Source: Priapulus caudatus (lineage: Eukaryota; Priapulida; Priapulimorpha; Priapulimorphida; Priapulidae). Taken from it: 45,025 nt of DNA. Shown piece by piece: positions 12,570-22,400 of this stretch. The number at the start of each line of letters is the position of its first letter. Position 1 is the first letter of the stretch. The DNA is taken from NCBI RefSeq assembly GCF_000485595.1, contig NW_014577150.1:443924-488948 (forward strand), read 5' to 3'. The position numbers were made by a program, and so were the translations under genes. The notes beneath the pieces were generated by a model. That model worked only from the letters and a program-made list of their open reading frames with translations, searched no databases and was not told the DNA's origin.

Positions 12570-13009
12570 AAAATATTCAACCGGGTTATTTTAGCAGACT
12601 AGGGGTGCTCAGTCTAGCGTGATACGTCACGCAGCAGACAGCAATGACGGTGAAACAAAAGTACCGCCGATGACATTATTAGGATTTATAATAAGCAGTT
12701 GTGATAGCAGCAGAAGAAAAACATTAACAGATGACCGAAAACTCCAGAAGCTAAAACCGGCGTATAATCGAATCTGGGTGTCATTCGCCCATTTGATCTG
12801 CGACTAGATAAGCTACCATGCAGGCGTTTCTCGGGAAAGGTTTAGCAATTCTGACATATATTTACTTAATTCTAAGGATAAAGTCGTAACAGAGAAACAA
12901 AATATGAAGGGGTAAACAATATTCTGACAAAAACAGTTTGAACGATTTTATGATCCTGTGTTGTCAAAGCTTCTGAATATACAACATTGGTGGTCTTTCC
13001 TTCTGGGGC
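12570..13009. other. no gene recognised
   Basis: A 62-codon plus frame at 12619-12807 is the longest and has no recognisable motif. Confidence 0.5.
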
Positions 13010-13214
13010 AAGAATGAAGTGGTTTTATACCCGTAAACATGGAATATCCAAAATGTTTCCAGAAAGTTTATTGCATTAGATCGCTAGTACTCACTTTTCA
13101 TCATTACAAAATGAAAATTTCTAGAACCTTCATAAAGATTTCTTACTGCACAATAAACTTTCTGGAAACATTTTGGATATTCCATGTTTACGGGTATAAA
13201 ACCACTTCATTCTT
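13010..13214. repeat. perfect 64-bp inverted repeat with 77-base spacer
   Basis: The arm 13010-13073 is identical to the reverse complement of 13151-13214 over all 64 bases. It begins AAGAATGAAGTGGTTTTATA and ends AGTTTATTG. The 77-base spacer contains a smaller TTTTCAT/ATGAAAA pair. A transcript would fold into a long perfect hairpin. Bases outside the arms do not match each other and give no clear target duplication. The plus frame that starts in one arm and ends beyond the other is incidental. Confidence 0.96.
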
Positions 13215-13219
13215 TGGGA

Positions 13220-14779
13220 AGTCTTAGTGACAGCCTCAGCGGTCACATTTCACCTAATCCGCCCAACCATTTGTATGGTCAAGAAACATTTCTGTACTTT
13301 ATAACGAATTATCTATCTGGCTTCTATTAGCCACGAATGACTGTTTTTTGGCCTCCGCTGAGGTACTGCATATCCAATAAAATTAGAAGTCAACGGTGCA
13401 TGCATATCCCATGATACTCTCGGCCCCCATGGACAACCGCCTATAGCCGGATAGACGAACAGACGAACAATCATCGAAAATACTAGGTTAGATAGATTCA
13501 AGTAGAAACGTGCACATTCCCTATGTGTGCCTTCCAATACCTTCTGGATAGATTGTTCTGGCGAAATCATAATCAGACTCTTTACCTCGTCGTTATCCCT
13601 GTTACTACATCTATGCGCCATTATATGATCGAAGTTGTTTACGCGATATGAGTGTAGAGTCACTTCAAGATCAATAACAAAATTGCAGACACAAGTGCAG
13701 GTGCTTTTTACTTTATAAGTATATGGTACCCAAACGAGTTTCTGTACATGATTGTGTGTTTAGGTCGCGCGTGGCCGTACACACACAATTTAGCCCGGGA
13801 GAGCATTTATAAACTGAAAAAAACTGATGAACACAATAACTAGTTTGATGAAGGATCAAATTTGGCGAAAAGATTGTACGGCATCAAACATCGAAACGTA
13901 CGCCATCATATCCTACTGAAAAAAACGTGCTTTAAATCCATATAACTATATACGCTTACATGGATGAATATATAAATAATGAATAGCGCAATATTTATGC
14001 ATTAAAGATGTGCACACAAAGTGCAAATCGTTTTCAAGCGCCTATCGATATGGGGCGACGACTATATAATCTGATTCATACAGTCAGATGAAAGAAGTTA
14101 TGAACTAAAAGCTCAATCCTTCCCGTTATTCCTGCAAATATCAGTTCCATGCACGCGGCTTTGTTATGTAAAACAGCTTAAAGCACGGCGGAGAGGAGAC
14201 TTGTTGGAGACTTCGTATGTGATGGCTTTTAGCATGTGCATGGTAGACCTGCCACAGACACGAAATTCGTAAGAATCTAAGATATAGTACGTTTCGTTCA
14301 TAACATGGTAGACCTGCCGCAAACATGAAATTCGTAACAAAACCTGATATCTTAACCTGATAGCTTCCGTTCGTTACAGTTTAGTTTGACGTGCCCATAA
14401 AACGCGCTTCATGTGTTGACGTTCAAGATGTCAGGGATTCCACGATAGGATGTGTCATGACACTTTTTGGAATATAATTTGGTTGGTATTTCGAACAATG
14501 GGTTAGGTAAGAAGGCGGGCAGATATAGGCTGGTAGGTTTAATTCTCTGATATACCCCAGAGAACCTGTTGATGCATCAATATGTATCTTCCCAGTATAG
14601 TAGCGATTACGTAGGCTCTACCTTTTATAATAAAAAAAGCTTATGTTATCGGGTCAGAAACCAAGCCCTACACGTTCAGGATTAAGCGGGATTCTTTGAG
14701 CAGTCTCATCGACGGCTCGGCGTAGTCTATTTGCGGACTTGGAAGAACACTTTAGGGAGGCCCATGCTATCTTACTTAC
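13220..14779. other. no gene recognised; intron or 3' part of the cyclase gene
   Basis: This stretch lies just downstream of the last identified cyclase exon on the minus strand, so it is probably intron. A 116-codon minus frame (13313-13663) shows no known family. I looked for the next C1 exon, which should start with a VHIT-like segment and contain NGDYEVE-like residues, and did not see it. Confidence 0.5.
14239..14337. repeat. two direct copies of a 34-bp segment, period 65
   Basis: CATGGTAGACCTGCCACAGA followed by CACGAAATTCGTAA at 14239-14272 recurs at 14304-14337 with three substitutions. It may be a remnant of a longer tandem repeat. Confidence 0.8.
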
Positions 14780-14938
14780 CCAGGAATCCCGCCCGCTTCC
14801 ATCCTATTGGCCAGCGTGACGTCATTTGACCACACGTCATACTGCCACTTCTTCTGGCCGAGGACACCACATAGCACACGGCCCGTGTGAATGCCTACTC
14901 GCATGTTAAGTTGCACGTCCGTGGCCTCCACGACCGAA
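14780..14938 (-). CDS. ADCY1-like: adenylyl cyclase exon: C1 core after the second aspartate
   Basis: This 159-base exon begins with one base that completes an Ala codon, encodes 52 residues, and ends two bases into a Gly codon. The acceptor is TTCTCTTGCAG at 14939-14949 and the donor is GTAAGT at 14774-14779. The protein starts [20 protein letters not shown] and continues with [19 protein letters not shown] and [13 protein letters not shown]. These are the MRVGxHTG, [12 protein letters not shown] and ANxMEAGG signatures of C1 domains. R183 (joined numbering) is the conserved phosphate-contacting arginine. QKKWQYD with GGIPG resembles type 3, while WSNDVTLAN is nearer to types 1 and 5. The next exon should open with a VHIT-like strand and was not seen. 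Confidence 0.96.
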
Positions 14939-15026
14939 CTGCAAGAGAATTCAGCAATGAGATTTAGATATTGCGCGCAGCCTATATGTATATATAAATG
15001 AGCGAAATTCTATACCAACGTATCTA

Positions 15027-15099
<73 letters not shown>

Positions 15100-18000
15100 G
15101 GACAAAGTACTTTTTCTTCCCGAAAGGCTGCAACAAGAGCGATGATGACGAAGATGATGACTATTATGTGAGTAATAACGATGATGCTGGCACTGCCGAT
15201 GATGTCAGTTATGAAGATTCTATCGATCTTGACTATGATAATGAGGACGACAAAGGCGGCGACGACAGCGACGATGACGACAACCATCACCACCGTCACC
15301 ACCATCATTTGTGTGTGTGTTACCATGCACGTTTCAGTTCACTTCCGCTAGGTGCGCTGGCTGTAGACTTACAAACACAGGCTAAGGGGCAACCACAGTC
15401 CTCCCCCACCTGCACGCTCGCACTAATCCGGATCCAATTAATTATTTAATTAATTAAGAAGAAATTTCACATTGAGAGAATTCAGCTGCCTTGGCGGAGG
15501 TCTGTGCTCTCCGAGTGCTCTAGTTTTATATATAGAGAAGCCATCTAAAAGGTTATTGCATGGTTTGCTCAGGAAGCATAGAGTTTTGTTTACATCAAAT
15601 ATTAATGTTGCCTTCGCCACTATGCAATAACTGTATAATATGTGTGTATAACATGTAATATTATGGTTATGATTATAGTCATGGCTAGCAAGCAGAATCG
15701 CAGCATGAGCAATTTCTGGCGCGTAATTTCGTTCAGCTAATTGAGTACTGGAGTGGGAATACATTTTTTATTACGTGTAGTATTAGGCATATACAACATT
15801 TATGATGAGATTAGGATGCAGGAATAAATATATTCTATTATTTATTACATTTATTTTAGGGTTATTTGCATAAATTTTACTATGCACAATGATCAGTTTT
15901 TCCAAAAGCTATATAAGGCAGTAGTGCGAGCAACACTTCCCGAACCTATAAGAAGAGACTAGGTTAAAAGTGTTAACATTATTGCATTTATATCGGTCTT
16001 TCGACCATTATATATATATATATATATATGGACACACACATGTATATATATATATATATAGTCAAACATTTATGTGAGTTATTCAACAGAAACCCAGAAA
16101 GTGTCCTTCATAAATTGGTCCATGTCTGCTTCATATAGGTGTTCATGTAGTGCAACTATCATTCAAGGAAAATCACGAACGTGCGCTTCATATGCAGGTG
16201 TCAATAAAGCATAGAGACGTGTCAGCCAACACAGCGCTAACTGGTATATCCCACAGAAGGCAATCATTTGTGCCGCAAGGGGCGGAAGATAATTAGAACT
16301 GATGTAAATAATGCGTTTCCTGCTATGACTACCCTTCGTTAGTATACTTTCTTACCGTAGTTTACGCATCAAAATTAATATTTACATTATTTCCCGATGC
16401 CCGGAGTGCTACGGTTTTTGCTAATATTTTTAATTATGACGATGACGGATATATATAACCCGCTATATACGCATTACCCGTGTTAATATGCTTCAGTGAC
16501 TGAGGAAAAGCAAGCCAGACGCTCAAACTTTAGCCTTAATATTTTATCGAATAATACAATATAATATAATGGTTCCTCATAATCTAATAGCAACGATAGC
16601 AACAGATTTGCCTCTGCAATGAAAGACCATTGCATAATACCATCTAAAAATAAAATATAAAACCACGTAACATGTGATAGGGCCGTAGCAGGATCGTAAA
16701 AATCACTGGATGACGATATGATTGAAATTTTGCACTGAAATTAGAATCTTCTACCCGAATATACATCATCACCGTCCGTGCATTTTCACGAAATCAAACG
16801 ACTACTGTGCAAATTAAATTCACGCGCAAGAATTCAGAATTATATTTCAGATGATGAAAGTGTGTCGATTAAAGAGAAACGCACGCAAAACGATTTTTGT
16901 GATTGCTTTTAAGATCACACGTTCAGCATTTCAATTGATAAAAATGAATTTCGTACTAGTTAGATCTCATGTATGTGATGAAAGAGCGGACCAACTGCAG
17001 TTTATAAACGTAGTTTATGTGCTCTTAATGCGACACATTTAAATGGAGCAGCAGTAAGGGATTGTCCCATAAAAGTTAGTGAGGCAGCTGTTGCTCATAG
17101 CCTCAAGGAACGGTAGACACTGTGAATCGCTCGGTCGGCAGCCGGCTGCCGCACGGACACATTCACCTAGCTGAAATTCTTGTGTTACTATGTGCGTGTT
17201 TGCGTATCTGTGTTTTTAACTTCATTAGTCAATGTAATCGATCGACCATTGAAGTTTTAAATGTAGTATTTCTAGAATCTGTAGTATCGTAGTATCTACC
17301 CTGAAATTGTGTGAGATGCGCTTTAGGATGGAAAAACTTGGCTAGATAATTTGTGCTGATATAAGAGGCTCGATCTTATCGGCCTGATGGTATTTACAGC
17401 CTCTGCTAACTTTCAAAACACGTGGCCACGGGGTACTTAAACTGTTACAATAATAAAACAATTGTAAATAAATACAAATTGTATTTACAACCAAAGTCTC
17501 AATGTTTACGAATTATCTATCGACTAATAATTTCACGTAAATTCCGTTTAAATGCTCTTCTAGCGCAGTTTTACCGCACGCGCTCTACACAGAATTCCAT
17601 CTTTCTGTTAGTTTGTGCACAGTGGCGTGCGTGCGGTGAAATTGCGAGACACTGTTATCAATAATAGGCCAAAGAGTATAGATAAATATTAAGATTATGA
17701 CAGTAAATACATTTTGCGTATAGTTATCATTATTTTAATATTGAAACGTTCTAAGTGATTGTGCCTGGGCCCTAACTCCAAGGGATAAATAAATCTTGCC
17801 TAATTTTATCTGCCGAGTACTCCGTCGTATCCCCGTGCCTCAATTAGCACCCATGTCTTGCTGGTTCAACCCTAATTTACGCTCAGGCCTGTGGTTCTAC
17901 TGTCAGTGTAAATCAACATGATAACAGTGTACACATCTCACGACTGCCAAAAGTAGAGAGGAAATCACGCGAGACAGGATGAACCGTGCGTTAATGTCGC

Positions 18001-19301
18001 GGAACAGGCAGTCATCATAATATTAGCAGAAGTTATATGTAATAAGCAATGTAAGAACACTAACGCAATGGCGTCTATCATGTCCAGACCCATCTCGACG
18101 CAGCAATTGGCGTGGTCAGGCCTGGCTTCTGGTAGTCCACTCACGCAGTAGTAGCAATCGCCGAGGATCTTAATTCTCATGCAGTGGTTGGTCTGCGTAA
18201 AATGAAATTACAACAACCTTCATTCTCATCCATGGTGTAAAAGTAAACTTAAAGGCTACTAGATGCCTGCGAACCTTGGGAGTATCTACGAAAATACGAA
18301 GCTGTTTCATGCATTTATGAGAAGGTGAAAGTTATATGTTATATATATATATATTATAATATATATATATATATACACTAATTACTTTTATAATATTACA
18401 CATCCAATACTCCGTACAGTATACATCTACTGGTTAACGAACATGATTAGATATCTATATATTTTTAATTATATATATGGCCTAATTCATCCAATCAGGT
18501 TGTTTTTTTACCTCCGCCAGCGGCGTGGGCGGAGTTATGTTTTCACCGGCGTGCCATTGAGTGTTGGTTTGTCGTGTGTGTTACATGCACGGTTTCAGTT
18601 CACTTCGCTAGGTGCGCTGGCTGTAGACTTAAAACACAGGCTAAGGGGCAACCACAGTCCTCCCCACTGCACGCTCGCACTAATCCGCGCATCCATAATT
18701 ATTTAATTAATTAAGGAAATTTCACATTGAGAGAATTCAGCTGCCTTGGCGGAGGTCGCTGTGCTCTCCGAGTGCTCTAGTTTTATATATAGGAAGCCAT
18801 CTAAAAGGTTATTGCATGGTTTGCTCAGGAAGCATAGAGTTTTGTTTACATCAAATATTAATGTTGCCTTCGCACTATGCAATACTGTTTAATATGTTGT
18901 GTATAACATGTATTTATGGTTATGATTATAGTCATGGCTAGCAAGCAGATCGCAGCATGAGCAATTTCTGCGCGCGTAATTTCGTTCAGCTAATTGAGTA
19001 CTGGAGTGGGATCCATTTTTTATTACGTGTAGTATTAGGCATACCACATTTTATGATGGATTAGGATGCAGGAATAATATATTCTATTTTTATTACATTT
19101 ATTTACGGTTATTGCATAAATTTTCTATGCCACCATGATCAGTTTTTCAAAAGCTATATAAGGCCGGTAGTGCGAGCAACACTTCCGCCCTATAAAGAAG
19201 GACTAGGTTAAAAGTGTTAACATTATTGCATTTATATCGGTCTTTCGACCATTATATATATATATATATATATGTGATGTGTCGTGTGTGTGTGTGTGTG
19301 T

Positions 19302-19356
<55 letters not shown>

Positions 19357-19414
19357 TGTGTGTGTGAGTGTGAGCGTGCTGTGCGTTGCGGTCGCGTACG
19401 CGTGCGTGCGGTGT

Positions 19415-19457
<43 letters not shown>

Positions 19458-22400
19458 GTTCGGATTGTGTGTTGTGTGTGCTGTGTGTTGGTGCTGTGTG
19501 TGTGTGTCGTTGTGTGGTGTGTGTGTTGTGTGTGTGTGTGTGTGGTGTGTGTCACGTGTTGTAAGGTCTCGGAGGCCGGTCTTGGCCTGGAGGCGGCCTC
19601 GAGACCGCTTTTCTTGCGTCTCGCGTCTCGGTCTTGGCTCGGCGGTGCAATGACTCGGACTCGGACTCGGATCGAGCCTCCGGACTCGAGGACTCGGGTC
19701 GCAGGCCGAGCTCGAGCGCACTACATACATTGTAATACGAGGCAGTTTACAGAAATTTAAAATTAAACTCTTAGGTTTTCTAGATACACGGCCTATCTGT
19801 GTACGTTTTCAATGGCTCGATTAGATTCTTGTCCCTTGGTTTGAATCTGCCTGTGACTTCGTCCCTTTGCGCTTTTCCTACCACTTCCTTCTCTTCTTCT
19901 CACTTCGAAGGGTACTAGCACTCTCTAATTTGGTTCAACAAGCCATTCATTTGCGTAAAACGAAATGGATCCGTTACTTTTACACGTTTCGTATGACTCG
20001 TGTGTATGTGTTTTCGTGCGCAGTTGCAGCAGCAGATGCGTGATATTGTTCGATACAAGCGCACGCACGCACGCACGCCACGCGTCTACGTGCACCGCAC
20101 GCACACCTCGATGCACGCACGTGTAACGTGCACGCGCACGCACGCACGCACGCACGCACGTGTACCTGCACACACACGACGTACGCACGCACGCACACAT
20201 GCCACAGACGTGTACCTGCACCGCGCACACGTTACGCACGAACGTGTACCTGCACACGCGGCGCCACAGGCCACGCACGCACGCACGCCACGCGCACGCA
20301 CGCACGTTGTACGTACACACACACACGCACGCACGCACGCACGTGTACGTACACACACACACGCACGCACGCACGCACGTGTACGTGCACCGCACGCATG
20401 CACGCACGTGTACGTGCCACACGCACTCACGCACGCACTGTGTGCGTGCACACGCACGCCACGCACGTGTACGTGCCACGCACGTGTACGTGCACACGCC
20501 GCACGCGACATATGCCACGCACGTGTACGTGCACATGCACGCATGCACGTGATACATGCACACGCTACGCACGAGCACGACCGTGTATCGTAACTACTAA
20601 CAGCGCTTTCTATCAGAACATGTGGTCATTCATCTGTAAATGGCAAGCAGCACGCTTCGCTTCTGCCAACCACAACACATAACAAATAAACGTGACCTGA
20701 TCTATGACGTCACGTGAAACATCGCTATACACTTTCGAATGTCTACGATGCACTGTTGCGATTTTTTCCCTTTTTTCCTTTTTTTCCGATTTTTTTATCA
20801 AAACTGGACTCGGACTCGGACTCGGACTCGGGTGGTGTGGACTCGGACTCGGACTCGGGTGGCGCGGACTCGGACTCGGACTCGGACTCGGACTCGGACT
20901 CGGGGGGTGCGGACTCGGACTCGGACTCGGACTCGGGGGGTGCGGACTCGGACTCGGACTCGGACTCGGTGGGTGCGGACTCGACTACAACACTGCCGCG
21001 GGGCACTGCGTGTGTGTGTGTGTGTGTGTTCACGTGTGCGTGTGTGTGTGCATGCGATGGCGGGTGAGTCTTACCTGTGCTAACTGGTCAAAGCGTCCAA
21101 ATAACTCGTTTAGAATCCTGACGAGCTCCTGTGCCGTGCATTGAGACGCCAGCGCCGTAAACCCAACAATGTCGGCGAAGAGTATGCTGAGAAAACACAC
21201 ACCATCATCACAAACTATATAATCGCTGCAGTTAGAATCGTAAGCCGCTTTTTATCAAACATGCGGAAATAAATCTGGATATTTTATCGGCGAAGTCGTG
21301 TGCGCCGCTAATCTTTCAGCGGCGACAGCTATAAACGTGCGACACGGGCAAATGTCACCGAAGACGGCAGTTCCCATTTACATATTAAATGTCAGTACGT
21401 ACTGCAATGTAATGGCCGCAAAGGGGTAGCTAAATATAGAGAGAAAGAAGATAAGAGAAGGTTCATTTTCGCGTCAGTGCAGTGGAAGGAAGAACGTGAC
21501 ACAGGTAGGTATAATCCTCCAGCTGAACCAATGTCGTAAGCAAATGTATATCATTATAGATATCACTTCGTGTTCGTATGTGTCTCGTTTAGTGCGTGCG
21601 TACATGCTAAATGTGGGCGCCCCACGCATCGCGGGGATGGATCATAATATACACGTGTCACGTGACCACTATTAAATCACAACCGGGTTCACCCACAGGT
21701 CACCCTCTAGGGTTGACATTAACCCATCAGGACAACAACGCGTTACATCATTGAAACACATTCGATGATGTGACGCGTTGTTGGCCGAAAACTCAGGGTC
21801 CCTAGTGCGGATATTAAAGCCGGGCGTTGATTCGTGGTGACTAGCTCATGTGGTTGAGGATGGCATGAATTTCGGGATGGACGTTTGCTTACTGAGAATA
21901 TTGATATTTGTTCCGCAAAATATGGTTTATATTCGGCTGTGCGGCTGTTCATGTGATGCTCGTGAGTAAATTTGTGAAGACCTTTTAAAACGCCTGTCAA
22001 CATATCACGAAAATTACATGTGACACAGCGGAAGCGTGTGCCTACCAAACCTCATAGAAATGTTCAGACGGATATCACTGCGATTTCTTGACTAAATGGC
22101 CAGGGTGATATAATTGTTCAAATTTCGTAGATTTAAGTTTTTCGCTCTGAATTGTGTTTACGTATGGGACAACGTCTTTTGAGGACAAACGACTTTAAGG
22201 TAACATTTGAGTACGTAGTTATTGAATTACGCCCAATACCTCATAGGTAGATTAAGACTAGGATATTGGATGCTCTCCCTAGATAAGGCTCTGCTTACCC
22301 TCCTCTCTAGAAGACGCTCGGCATTATTTACTCGGCATTTTACATATAACAAAACAAATACTTCCTGGTAGCGAGGAAAACATGGAGTTTTGTGAACTGA

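Larger units (their letters stand above)
14939..18064 (-). other. cyclase intron (3126 bases)
   Basis: Bounded by donor GTTAGT (18059-18064) and acceptor TTGCAG (14939-14944). It holds a CT/TA microsatellite, a GA-rich triplet stretch at about 15140-15310, one copy of the 0.7-kb duplication and a second TA tract at about 16010-16060. The remaining AT-rich sequence shows no gene. Confidence 0.85.
18193..21074 (-). other. cyclase intron (2882 bases), largely low-complexity
   Basis: Bounded by donor GTAAGA (21069-21074) and acceptor ACGCAG (18193-18198). More than half is repetitive: copy 2 of the duplication, a TA/GT block, an ACTCGG-type patch, an ACGC array, the GGACTC array and a GT array next to the donor. 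Unique sequence remains at about 18200-18500 and 19720-20040, with no gene signal. Confidence 0.85.

Noticed and set aside
13313-13663. 116-codon minus-strand frame as a gene or transposon remnant
   Set aside because: No reverse transcriptase, transposase or other motif could be found in it.
17862-17873. GGTTCAACCCT as a tRNA B-box
   Set aside because: No A-box lies 30-60 bases upstream and no acceptor stem pairs.
19925-20682. Open frames of up to 217 codons on both strands
   Set aside because: They are tetranucleotide-repeat translations; both strands are open at once and no family matches.
21743-22048. Zinc-finger-like CVTC...HKFTH motif on the minus strand
   Set aside because: A single finger with non-standard spacing in a frame without ATG at its start, inside a cyclase intron.
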